Origin: Gammaproteobacteria bacterium | GTDB taxonomy: Bacteria > Pseudomonadota > Gammaproteobacteria > Steroidobacterales > Woeseiaceae | Length of the DNA: 42,143 nt | Direction: 5' to 3' | Assembly (NCBI GenBank): GCA_029863125.1 | Contig: JAOTWB010000021.1 | Coordinates: 1 to 42,143 of the forward strand | Shown: piece by piece, positions 34,340 through 42,095 of the stretch | Position numbering within the stretch: the stretch's first letter is position 1 | Layout of the letters: the number at the start of each line of letters is the position of its first letter | The notes under the pieces: generated by a model | The model's database searches: none | The model's input: the letters and a program-made list of their open reading frames with translations, nothing else | Told to the model about the DNA's origin: nothing | Position numbers and translations under genes: made by a program

Positions 34340-35299
34340 CTAGTCAAGCAGTTTGGAATCAAGACGCCAAAACCGCAGCCGGTGCGAACGACGTACCATC
34401 GCGCGACGCCCATCCCTGAAAAGTACAATCACTCGACCGACGCGTTTCCCGTGCAGTGCAGCGCGCAGCTGCCGCAAGCAATCCTCGAGGAAAGCGGGAT
34501 CGTCCTGGTCTTCCGGCGTCACGGCAACAAAACCCGCATCGGCAGCCTGGACGCATTCGGCAATGCTGCCGGGCCAGCCCTCGGCACCGGCGTTGGCGCT
34601 CTCCCAGTAGCCAAGTAGCAGTGGATCGTCGGAGAACAGCCGGGGCTGCGCTCGTGTCGAGCGCGCTGGCGCCATTCCGCCGCCCCATATCCACAATCCG
34701 TTGACAGGTTGTTGCCCCGCGGCTATGCGACGCTGGTTGGCCTCGTGGTCGTGCAGCGACATTTCGATTTCGCCAAGCAGATTCCGGTAGTTCGCCGAGT
34801 CGTCGCCATGCGGCTGGAATTCGGTCGGCACTTCTTGATCGACGACGTAAGCCGGCACCGCCGCCGTCGCGATCGGCAGCGTGCTGCGCAGGTAACCGCA
34901 GACTCCGAGGCGCGCGAAACCGAAGCGCTGGTCGTCCGACAACGTCGCCTGCAGGTGATTGAACAGCGCCCGCAAATCGGCTGGCGGCACGGCGGCACGT
35001 GACAGCGCGTGCAGGCGCAGATGATCGAGCCGTGGCTCGAGGTATACAGGATCGGCGCCGGCAATCCAGACTGTCGGCCGGTCACCGGTTTGACCCCACA
35101 TGCGGAGGGCAGCGAGGCCTTCCTCGGGATACGGAAGGCCAAGCACACCGACGATTCGCTCGAGAAGCTCCTGCTTTCCGACTTCGACCGAGAGGTCCGA
35201 TCGCGCCAGCCAGCTGCGCAGTGACCTGTCCTGCAGGCGGCCGCCCGATACCGCCGGCAATACGGCGACTGCGGCAGAATTATCATATGATGCGTTCAC
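34340..35299 (-). CDS. rpfE: RpfE-type protein
   Basis: A 319-residue cytoplasmic protein resembling the RpfE-type regulatory proteins annotated next to recJ in Xanthomonas and several betaproteobacteria, sometimes labelled phosphoglycerate mutase-like. Visible features are RPTVWIAGADPVYLEPRLDHL, LPIATAAVPAYVVDQEVPTEF, LLGEIEMSLHDHEANQRR and GLWIWGGGMAP. I see no catalytic signature of a known enzyme. In Xanthomonas the gene lies in the rpf pathogenicity-regulation region together with recJ, prfB and lysS, as here, although rpfF, rpfC and rpfG are not in this window. The start is a GTG at 35299, 12 bases from the divergent Mth938-domain gene, with no clear ribosome site. The biochemical role is unknown. 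Confidence 0.7.
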   Translation of the reverse strand: MNASYDNSAAVAVLPAVSGGRLQDRSLRSWLARSDLSVEVGKQELLERIVGVLGLPYPEEGLAALRMWGQTGDRPTVWIAGADPVYLEPRLDHLRLHALSRAAVPPADLRALFNHLQATLSDDQRFGFARLGVCGYLRSTLPIATAAVPAYVVDQEVPTEFQPHGDDSANYRNLLGEIEMSLHDHEANQRRIAAGQQPVNGLWIWGGGMAPARSTRAQPRLFSDDPLLLGYWESANAGAEGWPGSIAECVQAADAGFVAVTPEDQDDPAFLEDCLRQLRAALHGKRVGRVIVLFRDGRRAMVRRSHRLRFWRLDSKLLD

Positions 35300-35311
35300 A
35301 ATGAGGCGTCG

Positions 35312-35695
35312 ATGTTAAGGGATGCAGCCTTGAAATTCACAAGAGAATTGACCCACACACTGACTATTCAAAGTGTTGGCGAATCGAGCGTTACGGTCAA
35401 TGGGGAAGCCTACGCACAAACTATCGCACTGACGCCCGAAGTTCTCTTCGAGACCTGGAACGCAAAGCCCGTCGCAGACCTGTTGGAATCTGATTTCGAA
35501 GACCTGTTCGAGATCGCTCCCGAGATCATCCTGCTGGGAACGGGCCTAAGCCACCTGTTTCCACCGCGCGAGCTGATGTTTGCCTTCGCTCGGCGTGGCG
35601 TCGGCCTTGAATGCATGGATACGGCCGCGGCCGCGAGGACGTTTAACGTGCTGGCGGCCGAGGGGCGGCAGGTTGCCGCTGTCCTTTATTTGTAG
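35312..35695 (+). CDS. Mth938-like domain protein (DUF498)
   Basis: A 127-residue protein of the Mth938/DUF498 family. Features are VTVNGEAYAQTIALTPEVLF, DLFEIAPEIILLGTGLSHLFPP with the glycine turn, RRGVGLECMDTAAAARTFNVL and the C-terminal RQVAAVLYL. The family includes the mitochondrial complex I assembly factor NDUFAF3, but bacterial members have no settled role. The ATG at 35312 has GAGG five bases upstream. It is divergent from the rpfE-like gene and convergent with rpoS (6-base gap). Confidence 0.85.
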   Translation: MLRDAALKFTRELTHTLTIQSVGESSVTVNGEAYAQTIALTPEVLFETWNAKPVADLLESDFEDLFEIAPEIILLGTGLSHLFPPRELMFAFARRGVGLECMDTAAAARTFNVLAAEGRQVAAVLYL

Positions 35696-35701
35696 GGACC
35701 G

Positions 35702-36538
35702 TCAGTCCAGCAGTGAGTCGCCGGAAATACCGTGTGATTCCATCATCTTCCGGAGGTTCTTCAGCGCAGCCAGCTGAATCTGGCGAACCCGCTCCCTGGT
35801 CACGCCGATTTCATCGCCGATCTGCTCGAGCGTTGCACGGCGATAACCGTGCAAGCCGAAACGACGCTCGACGACCGCGCGTTGTTTTTCGCTGAGCGCC
35901 CAGACCAGGTGGTCTACGACGTCGTGCACGTCATCTTTTTGGGCGCAACGCGGCGGTTCTGCGTCTTTGGCGGCCTGCAGGCGATCAACCGGACTACTGC
36001 CCTCCTTGTCCGATGAACCGGGGCGCAGTACGACGCGCTGATGCAATGCCATCAGCCATTCGACCTCGCTTTCGCCACGCCCTAGATGCTCGGCAATATC
36101 GGCGGCACTCGGCGTGCAGTCGAACTCCTCGCGAAGACGCCGCGCCGCCCGCAGGCAGGAGTTGATGTTCTTGATTACGTGAATGGGCAAGCGCACGGTA
36201 TGGGATTGATTCATGATGCCGCGCTCGATCGTTTGCCGTATCCACCAGGTCGCATAGGTGGAGAATCGAAAGCCCCGCTCCGGGTCGAATTTTTCGACGG
36301 CATGAATGAGCCCGAGATTGCCTTCTTCGATCAGGTCGAGTAACGGCAGGCCGCGGTGCAGGTAACGACGAGCGATTTTTACGACGAGCCGCAGGTTGCT
36401 TTCGATCATGCGCTTGCGCGCCGCCTCGTCACCGCGCTGCGCCCGCCTTGCCAGGTCTTTTTCCTGCTCCGCCGTGAGGAGCGGCGAGACGCCTATCTCG
36501 TCGAGGTACTGGCGCGTCGGATCGAGCAGTTCTCCCAC
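35702..36538 (-). CDS. rpoS: RNA polymerase sigma factor RpoS, lacking region 1.1
   Basis: A 278-residue group-2 sigma factor. Region 1.2 begins at once ([20 protein letters not shown]), followed by region 2 ([54 protein letters not shown]), region 3 and region 4 (LGVTRE-type helix reading [20 protein letters not shown]). E. coli RpoS has 330 residues; about 50 N-terminal ones, region 1.1, are absent. The frame cannot be longer: a TGA lies one codon before the GTG start at 36538, and only 49 bases separate it from nlpD. GGGGGTGAG precedes the start. The nlpD-rpoS pairing supports RpoS rather than another group-2 sigma factor. It directs general stress and stationary-phase genes. Confidence 0.88.
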   Translation of the reverse strand: MGELLDPTRQYLDEIGVSPLLTAEQEKDLARRAQRGDEAARKRMIESNLRLVVKIARRYLHRGLPLLDLIEEGNLGLIHAVEKFDPERGFRFSTYATWWIRQTIERGIMNQSHTVRLPIHVIKNINSCLRAARRLREEFDCTPSAADIAEHLGRGESEVEWLMALHQRVVLRPGSSDKEGSSPVDRLQAAKDAEPPRCAQKDDVHDVVDHLVWALSEKQRAVVERRFGLHGYRRATLEQIGDEIGVTRERVRQIQLAALKNLRKMMESHGISGDSLLD

Positions 36539-36587
36539 ATCTCACCCCCTGCAAGGACGGCTGCATTCTGACCAGGGCTCAGTCGAA

Positions 36588-37271
36588 TTATCTCGGCGGC
36601 AAATGCTGCCGCGGGTTAACCGGCTGCCCATTGCGCCTGATTTCGAAATGCAGTCGCGCCTTACGTTCCGGCCCCTCACCCATCGTCGCGATCTGCTGGC
36701 CTTTGACAATCTGTTCGCCTTCCCTGACCAGCAGCGACGCGTTGTACCCGTAGGCACTCAGGTAAGTGTCGTTATGCTTCAAAATAATAAGCTTGCCGTA
36801 CCCGATGAGTCCATCCCCGGCATACACGACTCTCCCGGACGCGGCGGCATTGATAGCCTGACCCCGCCTCCCGTCGATTAGTACGCCAGTTCCCGAACCC
36901 GGTTTTGCGCGAAAATCGACGTTAATCCGACCTTGCGTCGGCCAGGACCATTTCGGCGCGGGCTGCGCCGGGATGTCCGGCAGCGGCCTGGACTCCCGCC
37001 TGGCCGCTGGCCGAGTGCCGGTCGTCGTTCGGGAGGCAGAACCGGCGGGCGGTGTCAGTCGCAGGACCTGCCCGGGATAAATGAGCGAACCGTCGCCGAG
37101 TCGGTTCCAGCGCGCGAGATCAGTCGGATTCTTGTCGTAGCGCCAGGCGATATAGAACAGCGTTTCGCCGCGCCGCACGATGTGGGTCTGCGGTGTGTCC
37201 TGCCATCTCGCGGTGCCGCAGGACGCGATCAGCAGGACGAGGCAGACAATGGTGGCCAGGCGTGATGTCAT
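36588..37271 (-). CDS. nlpD: NlpD-type lipoprotein, LysM plus degenerate LytM (M23)
   Basis: A 227-residue lipoprotein. The signal sequence ends in the lipobox LIASC with C18 as the lipidated residue; the ATG at 37271 overlaps the upstream stop by four bases and has GGGGAC upstream. A LysM domain (about 28-73: THIVRRGETLFYIAWRY) binds peptidoglycan. The C-terminal M23 domain (about 110-220) lacks the zinc ligands: no first His before GVLIDGRRG, YGYN instead of YGH, and RLHFE instead of HLHFE. This fits NlpD-like activators of amidases (AmiC in E. coli) rather than an active endopeptidase. It precedes rpoS by 49 bases. Confidence 0.92.
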   Translation of the reverse strand: MTSRLATIVCLVLLIASCGTARWQDTPQTHIVRRGETLFYIAWRYDKNPTDLARWNRLGDGSLIYPGQVLRLTPPAGSASRTTTGTRPAARRESRPLPDIPAQPAPKWSWPTQGRINVDFRAKPGSGTGVLIDGRRGQAINAAASGRVVYAGDGLIGYGKLIILKHNDTYLSAYGYNASLLVREGEQIVKGQQIATMGEGPERKARLHFEIRRNGQPVNPRQHLPPR

Positions 37272-37855
37272 TGTCCCCGCATCATAAGCCACGCGATCAG
37301 GATGGCGGCGGCCACCACCACGGCCCAGCCGACGCGCTCGATATGCTTTGACAACGAGGTCTCGAAGCGTTCCCCGCCTGCCCGTACAAGTCCCGCCACC
37401 AGGAAAAAGCGCGCCGCGCGGCCAACCAGGGAAGCGATGAAAAAGCCGGGGAGGTTAAGTGTCGCCACGCCCGCGGCAATCGTGAATACCTTGTACGGAA
37501 TCGGTGAGAAGCCGGCCACGAATACGACGAGGACGCCATATTCATCAAACCAGCGGCGGCTGGTTTGGTAAGCATCCCAGTAATGCGACTGACGCAGCCA
37601 GGGCTCGATAGCCTCGAACATCCCGTAGCCGATGGCGTAACCGGCGAGCCCGCCGAGCACCGAGAACACGGTTGCGATAATGGCGAAGCGCAGCCAGTGC
37701 CTTCGATCAGCGAGGCACATCGGCGCGAGCATGACGTCGACCGGGATCGGGAAAAACGACGACTCGGCAAAGCTCATCGCGCCAAGATAGCGTTCCGCAT
37801 GCGGATGCCTCGACCATTCCAGCACCCGCTGATACAGAGGCCCGAACAGCTTCAT
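37268..37855 (-). CDS. YqaA-type DedA-like membrane protein
   Basis: A 195-residue inner-membrane protein of the YqaA/COG1238 group (VTT fold). Features are AMSFAESSFFPIPVDVMLAPM (amphipathic re-entrant segment with the family E and P residues), a helix with VFSVLGGLAGYAIGYGMFE, and VFVAGFSPIPYKVFTIAAGV with the conserved F-x-P-x-P-Y-K motif. The ATG at 37855 gives the family N-terminus; the frame is open for 30 more codons upstream, which are A/T-rich and unlike the family. DedA-type proteins act as lipid flippases or keep the proton gradient; this one's substrate is unknown. It overlaps nlpD by four bases, so it belongs to the surE-pcm-nlpD-rpoS operon. Confidence 0.85.
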   Translation of the reverse strand: MKLFGPLYQRVLEWSRHPHAERYLGAMSFAESSFFPIPVDVMLAPMCLADRRHWLRFAIIATVFSVLGGLAGYAIGYGMFEAIEPWLRQSHYWDAYQTSRRWFDEYGVLVVFVAGFSPIPYKVFTIAAGVATLNLPGFFIASLVGRAARFFLVAGLVRAGGERFETSLSKHIERVGWAVVVAAAILIAWLMMRGQ

Positions 37856-37928
37856 CTCGCTTCCCGCCCTGAATCTAACGCAGAATATACTTTTAATAGC
37901 ATGCTTATCATTTTGATAAATATGTTTT

Positions 37929-38594
37929 TTACTTACCTTTGACAAGCGGAACGAAGCTGACCGGCTCGAGCGATACCTGCTCGCAGTGATCGTTCATCTT
38001 GGTGACCATCGTCAGCTCCTGCCGGCCCGGCGGACCAATGGGAATGATCAGCCGGCCGCCCTGCGCCAGCTGCTGGAGCAGCTTCTCGGGTATCTCGGCG
38101 GCCGCCGCGGCGACGATGATGCCGTCATAAGGACCGTACTTCCGCCAGCCGTCCCAGCCATCGCCTGGCCGAAACTGCACGTTATAAATATCCAGGTCCC
38201 GAAGGCGCTGCCGCGCCTTTCGCAGGAGCTCCGGAATGCGCTCCACCGTGTAGATCTTTTTTACCAGTGGCGCGAGCACGGCGGTCTGGTAACCGCAGCC
38301 CGTGCCTATCTCCAGCACAGACTCCCCCTGGAAACCGTCGAGCAGCGCTTCGGACATGCGTGCGACGACGTAAGGCTGGCTGATCGTTTGGCCCAGGCCG
38401 ATCGGCAGCGCCGTGTCTTCGTAGGCGCGGCTCGCGAGTGCCTCGTCCACAAAGAGATGGCGCGGCACGTTTCGAATTCGCTCGAGCACGGCTTCGGATC
38501 GGATGCCCTGGTCCCTCAGCCGCTGCACGAGCCTGTCGCGCGTGCGCTTCGAGGTCATGCCAATACCCTGGATGCCGCCCTGCGGGTCGATCAT
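37929..38594 (-). CDS. pcm: Protein-L-isoaspartate O-methyltransferase Pcm
   Basis: A 221-residue SAM-dependent enzyme that repairs isoaspartyl residues in aged proteins. Key segments are RHLFVDEALASRAYEDTALP, IGLGQTISQPYVVARMSEAL, the SAM site VLEIGTGCGYQTAVLA, and GGRLIIPIGPPGRQEL. E. coli Pcm has 208 residues; the additional ones are N-terminal (IDPQGGIQGIGMTSKR), a form seen in related proteins. The ATG overlaps the surE stop by four bases. surE-pcm-nlpD-rpoS is a stress-survival cluster shared by many gammaproteobacteria. Confidence 0.96.
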   Translation of the reverse strand: MIDPQGGIQGIGMTSKRTRDRLVQRLRDQGIRSEAVLERIRNVPRHLFVDEALASRAYEDTALPIGLGQTISQPYVVARMSEALLDGFQGESVLEIGTGCGYQTAVLAPLVKKIYTVERIPELLRKARQRLRDLDIYNVQFRPGDGWDGWRKYGPYDGIIVAAAAAEIPEKLLQQLAQGGRLIIPIGPPGRQELTMVTKMNDHCEQVSLEPVSFVPLVKGK

Positions 38595-39334
38595 TGCCGC
38601 AGCCAGTCCGCAATCACCGGCACGGATTCATGGCGCGTGAGGTCAACCCTCAGGGGTGTGACAGAAGCAGATCCCTGCTCGATCGCGTGAAAATCGGTGC
38701 CCTCGCCAGCATCCTGACCTTCGCCCGCGGGCCCGACCCAGTAGATGGGCCGGCCATAGGGGTCGCTGTCTTTCAGAATCTGCTCCGACTTGTGGCGGAA
38801 TCCGAGCCGGGTTGCCCGAATGCCCTGCAGTTCCTCAAACGGCCGGTTGGGGACATTGACATTCAGGACGACGTCGGGTGCGATCCCGGCACGATCGATC
38901 TTCTGAACGAGTTCGGACGCGACGCGTGCCGCCGTATCAAAGTGCTTGAGATCCCGGCCGACCAACGACACGGCGATGGTCGGCAAACCGAGGAAACGCC
39001 CTTCCAGTGCCGCGGCGACCGTTCCGGAGTAAATGACGTCATCGCCAAGGTTTGCACCGTGGTTTATGCCCGAGACGACCAGGTCCGGCTCGAACTCGAG
39101 AAATCCCGTCAGGGCCAGGTGCACGCAGTCCGACGGCGTACCGTCCACCCTGTATCGATTTTTCGCAAATTCCGTCACCCGCAGCGGTGTATGCAATGTC
39201 AACGAACTGCTCGCCGCAGAGCGATTGCGATCGGGTGCCACCACGACCACATCGGCGACCCGCTCGAGAGCATCAGTCAGGACATTGATACCGGTGGCGA
39301 GATACCCGTCGTCGTTACTTACGAGGATTTTCAT
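38591..39334 (-). CDS. surE: 5'-nucleotidase SurE
   Basis: A 247-residue metal-dependent phosphatase (E. coli 253). It opens MKILVSNDDGYLATGINVL with the metal-binding Asp pair. The NRSAASSSLTLHTPLRV stretch and SGINHGANLGDDVIYSGTVA carry the remaining metal-site Ser and Asn. It hydrolyses nucleoside monophosphates and short polyphosphate in stationary phase. The ATG at 39334 is fixed by the universal N-terminus. It is the first gene of the surE-pcm-yqaA-nlpD-rpoS group and is divergent from the Smr gene. Confidence 0.97.
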   Translation of the reverse strand: MKILVSNDDGYLATGINVLTDALERVADVVVVAPDRNRSAASSSLTLHTPLRVTEFAKNRYRVDGTPSDCVHLALTGFLEFEPDLVVSGINHGANLGDDVIYSGTVAAALEGRFLGLPTIAVSLVGRDLKHFDTAARVASELVQKIDRAGIAPDVVLNVNVPNRPFEELQGIRATRLGFRHKSEQILKDSDPYGRPIYWVGPAGEGQDAGEGTDFHAIEQGSASVTPLRVDLTRHESVPVIADWLRQ

Positions 39335-39431
39335 GCTTGATTCTTGACGAGCGCACTCTTCGGATTGGTAGATGGCGACGCGCTCACTATACTCAATGTT
39401 CAGCGAACACCATAGCCTCGAAGAGCCCACC

Positions 39432-39959
39432 GTGAATGACAAGGACATCGATGAGTTTCGGCGCGCGATTTCGGATGCGAAACCGCTTAAGCACGAAAAG
39501 CGAATCCCCGAGACACGACCGAAGCCGAAACCGCGAGCACGATTCTCGAGGGCCGATGAGCGCGAGGTTCTGAATGAGAGCCTGCAGGATGATATCGATA
39601 CCATCGAACACGGTTACGGCGCGGCGCTGCGCTTCCACCGCCCCTCCGTCGGGCGGCGGACCATGCGCAAGCTGGCGCGCGGTGGCTTCAGCGTGCAGGA
39701 CGAACTCGACCTCCACGGCATGACGGTCGGTGAAGCGAAACAAAGGCTCGCCGATTTCATCGACTACTCGCTGATGCAGGGCAATCTCTGCGTTCGTATC
39801 GTGCACGGCAAGGGCCTCGGCTCGGGAGAGCGCGGGCCTGTGCTCAAGAGCGCCGTGAATCGATGGCTCAGGAAATGGGACAGCGTGCTGGCGTTCGTGT
39901 CCACGCGCCAGGTCGATGGCGGTACGGGTGCCATATACGTCTTACTTCAGAAAATCTGA
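39432..39959 (+). CDS. Smr domain protein (MutS2/SmrB-type nuclease family)
   Basis: A 175-residue protein with a basic, flexible N-terminal half and a C-terminal Smr domain. The domain shows ELDLHGMTVGEAKQRL (LDLHG at about 92-96), VRIVHGKGLGSGERG (HGKG at about 125-128) and DGGTGAIYVLL. Stand-alone Smr proteins cut RNA at stalled or collided ribosomes (E. coli SmrB) or DNA; this one resembles the shorter YfcN/SmrB class, without the SmrB N-terminal hook being recognisable to me. I choose GTG at 39432 because the following NDKDIDEFRRAISDAKPL matches the usual family start; ATG at 39372 or 39396 are in frame. It is alone between the divergent surE and the next gene. Confidence 0.85.
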   Translation: MNDKDIDEFRRAISDAKPLKHEKRIPETRPKPKPRARFSRADEREVLNESLQDDIDTIEHGYGAALRFHRPSVGRRTMRKLARGGFSVQDELDLHGMTVGEAKQRLADFIDYSLMQGNLCVRIVHGKGLGSGERGPVLKSAVNRWLRKWDSVLAFVSTRQVDGGTGAIYVLLQKI

Positions 39960-40059
39960 TGGGAGCTCGTTCTGCAATCCTGCTTTCAAGCTGGAACTGA
40001 GAGTCGCGCAGCCCGCCGACCACCTGCAAAAAAATCGCTAACTGTGCGTCAGAGTTCGA

Positions 40060-40066
40060 CTATACT
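40060..40066 (+). promoter_or_regulatory. CTATACT -10 box for the gene at 40127
   Basis: CTATACT matches the extended -10 preferred by sigma-S (C before TATACT) and is also good for sigma-70. No convincing -35 lies 16-18 bases upstream, which fits sigma-S promoters. Transcription would start near 40073, giving a leader of about 54 bases. The remaining part of the 39960-40126 spacer shows nothing else. Confidence 0.5.
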
Positions 40067-40126
40067 GCCGCCAGCGGAATACTCCGCGCTAATTACACAA
40101 GAAATTAAATCCCAGGAGAATAATTA

Positions 40127-40579
40127 GTGAAAATGAAACTTACAGCGGCGTTGGCCATTCTTGCGTGCACATCGATATACAGCTTGCCCGCGGCCGCGCA
40201 GGACCATGAGCGGAACTGGGAGAACGGCAACGTTATAGCGACGTCGGAGGTTCATATTGAGCCCGGCATGCTGAATGCCTACATGAATGACCTGAGAGGC
40301 CTTTGGCGTGTTTTTCTCGATCAACAGATCAAGGACGGCAATGTCGTGTCGTATCGAATATTGTCCAACGCGTTCGCCCGTGACGGTGAGCCTGACCTGA
40401 TTCTCGTCACCGAGCACCCGAACTGGGCCGCATTCGATCTGAGCAGCGAGTATTATGACGATCTCACCAAGAGGCTTCAGGGGTCTTTGGATAAATCGCG
40501 CCAGGCAACCATCGACCGCGGCAAACTGCGTCGCCTCGGCGGGAATTCGGTTTACCAGGAACTCAAGTTCAAAGACTGA
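40127..40579 (+). CDS. Secreted protein of unknown function
   Basis: A 150-residue protein with a signal peptide (hydrophobic to about residue 20, ending PAAAQ near residue 25). The mature part of about 125 residues contains SEVHIEPGMLNAYMNDLRGL, FLDQQIKDGNVVSYRILSNAF and DLILVTEHPNWAAF. The alternation of a strand, a helix with LNAYMNDL and a strand resembles a dimeric alpha/beta-barrel (ferredoxin-like) fold, as in ABM-type monooxygenase or stress-response proteins. That is a fold guess, not a function. The GTG start at 40127 is favoured by AGGAG eight bases upstream; ATG 40133 is second. It is a single gene with its own promoter-like box and terminator. I do not recognise a named family. 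Confidence 0.8.
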   Translation: MKMKLTAALAILACTSIYSLPAAAQDHERNWENGNVIATSEVHIEPGMLNAYMNDLRGLWRVFLDQQIKDGNVVSYRILSNAFARDGEPDLILVTEHPNWAAFDLSSEYYDDLTKRLQGSLDKSRQATIDRGKLRRLGGNSVYQELKFKD

Positions 40580-40614
40580 TTACTGATTGTGGAATCGAGG
40601 TTGCGAGAAGAAAG

Positions 40615-40638
40615 CCCCTGCTCAGGCAGGGGTTTTTT
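40615..40638 (+). terminator. Intrinsic terminator after the secreted protein gene
   Basis: CCCCTGC (40615-40621), loop TCAG, GCAGGGG (40626-40632) and six T (40633-40638). A purine-rich AGAAGAAAG stretch precedes the stem. It lies 35 bases after the stop at 40579. The stretch from here to 40807 holds no gene I can support. Confidence 0.92.
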
Positions 40639-40807
40639 CATTCGTGAATATAGACTTCCTCGCGTCAATTGAGCTCCCGGGTAAAATCGACGAATCGGGG
40701 ATCGTCACGCACGTTATCGTACGACTCAAGGCAAAAAGGCCTGGTGGGATGAGGACGGTCTGGCCTGGAATACAGCCGCCGGCAATGCGACCCCGCGAAA
40801 GAGTAGC

Positions 40808-40954
40808 TTAGAGCTGGCTGTTCAGGATTTTCTGCCTGATCCTCTCAAATTCATCCTCGGTGACGTATCCCGCGTCTTTCAGTTCGCCCAGCGACCGCAG
40901 TTGCTCCGGTGTCCGTGACATATCTTTATTGCTTCTGCCTCGGCTGGCGGGCAT
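40808..40954 (-). CDS. Very small SHOCT-domain protein
   Basis: A 48-residue frame (37 if it starts at the ATG at 40921). Its C-terminal half reads EQLRSLGELKDAGYVTEDEF followed by ERIRQKILN, a textbook SHOCT motif (LxxLxxLxxxGxIT-x-EEF-x-x-K-x-x-LL). SHOCT usually sits at the C-terminus of a larger protein and mediates oligomerisation or membrane contacts; here an in-frame TGA about 13 codons before the ATG blocks any longer protein. No strong ribosome site is seen at either start. It may be a genuine mini-protein or the tail of a decayed gene. It lies 145 bases downstream of truD on the same strand. Confidence 0.55.
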   Translation of the reverse strand: MPASRGRSNKDMSRTPEQLRSLGELKDAGYVTEDEFERIRQKILNSQL

Positions 40955-41099
40955 CCCGAACTGGGAGCGATGGCCGCGACGCTTTCTGTCCCCTCATCCT
41001 GCTCTCGCAGCTTTTCCCAATCTGCCGCTTCCAGACGTTACCGTTCTGCGCGCGCCCGTCCCTCCACTTTGGTCTGGATCCGCTGGTTTCCCATCCGCA

Positions 41100-42086
41100 T
41101 CAAGAGTCTGAAACAGCCGCAATCTCGCGCACCATGGAGGTCGCGAAAGCGCCGCGCCGCAGGGCAAATTCGAGCACCAGCGAATCGTCGGTAGCCGACC
41201 ATTGCAAATCGTCAACTCGCATCCGCAGGCTCCGGTGTGCCGCTTTGACGCGCGCGTTCGTGAGTGCTTTGAGCCAGCCTTCGTGCCCGGCAGGAACGAC
41301 AGACGGAGACGCACCGTCGCCGCACAAGGGGCCGGTCGGATGTATGTCCATCGCTTCACAGCGTTGTGCGAGATCCTCATTGACCTCATCTATCGAAAAC
41401 ACGCTGCCTGACCCATCGAGGTTCGCGACGTCGCCCGCCACAAGTTGGTTCCAGGTCTTGTCACGCACGCGTGAATCGAGGACTTGGTTGAAAATATAAG
41501 AACGCGCGGCAGATATCGCCAGGCTGCGCTTGTGCCGTGGCAGTCGCTTTCCTTGGGACCAGGCATCCGCCAGTGCAATGTTGGACCCTCCTCTGCCGAA
41601 GCGCTGCTCGCCAAAGTAATTGGGCACGCCCAGTGTCCTGATCGTCTCGAGGCGTTCATTCAGTATGCGGACGTCAGGCAGGATACCGCGCAACACGATG
41701 CGAAAGCGATTTGCCCGGTGTGCACCCCGCCGGAGTTTTCGATGGTGGCGCTGCTGATCCAGGACGCGAACACCGTCCACGTCGAGCCGGCTCCAGTCGG
41801 GTGCATTCCAGCGCGGTACGCTGAACCACTGTCGTGTCACCGCGTGCCGATCCTTGAGGCCAGAATAGCCGACGTCGCGGCCGGGCACCCCCGCATAATC
41901 GGCCAACTGCCTGGAGAGCCACTCCGTATTGGTGCCGGTCTTCTCGAGATACAGGTAGTCGTGCTCGCCATCCCCGCTGAACTCGAAAGCAAGTTCTTCG
42001 CTGACCTCGAAATCATCGGCCGTCGATCGAATACTTGCGGCAAATAGCGGGGTCCCGTGCGCTCGGGCCCAGTCTGGCAGAGACAC
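41100..42086 (-). CDS. truD: tRNA pseudouridine(13) synthase TruD
   Basis: A 328-residue enzyme that isomerises uridine 13 of tRNA-Glu. The N-terminal part has STADDFEVSEELAFEFSG and HDYLYLEKTGTNTEWLSRQL; the catalytic Asp is in GYSGLKDRHAVTRQWFS. VPNYFGEQRFGRGGSN and SYIFNQVLDSRV are also diagnostic. The C-terminal insertion domain is complete, ending REIAAVSDS. E. coli TruD has 349 residues. The start is GTG at 42086 with AGGA upstream. In many gammaproteobacteria truD precedes surE-pcm; here surE is nearby, separated by the Smr, secreted and SHOCT genes. Confidence 0.95.
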   Translation of the reverse strand: MSLPDWARAHGTPLFAASIRSTADDFEVSEELAFEFSGDGEHDYLYLEKTGTNTEWLSRQLADYAGVPGRDVGYSGLKDRHAVTRQWFSVPRWNAPDWSRLDVDGVRVLDQQRHHRKLRRGAHRANRFRIVLRGILPDVRILNERLETIRTLGVPNYFGEQRFGRGGSNIALADAWSQGKRLPRHKRSLAISAARSYIFNQVLDSRVRDKTWNQLVAGDVANLDGSGSVFSIDEVNEDLAQRCEAMDIHPTGPLCGDGASPSVVPAGHEGWLKALTNARVKAAHRSLRMRVDDLQWSATDDSLVLEFALRRGAFATSMVREIAAVSDS

Positions 42087-42095
42087 CCGGGGTTC

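Noticed and set aside
35312-35695. Mth938-domain gene as a respiratory complex I assembly factor
   Set aside because: The link rests on a mitochondrial homologue; no complex I genes are here and bacterial function is not settled.
40587-40811. 74-codon plus-strand frame after the secreted protein gene
   Set aside because: It spans the intrinsic terminator and has no ribosome site or motif.
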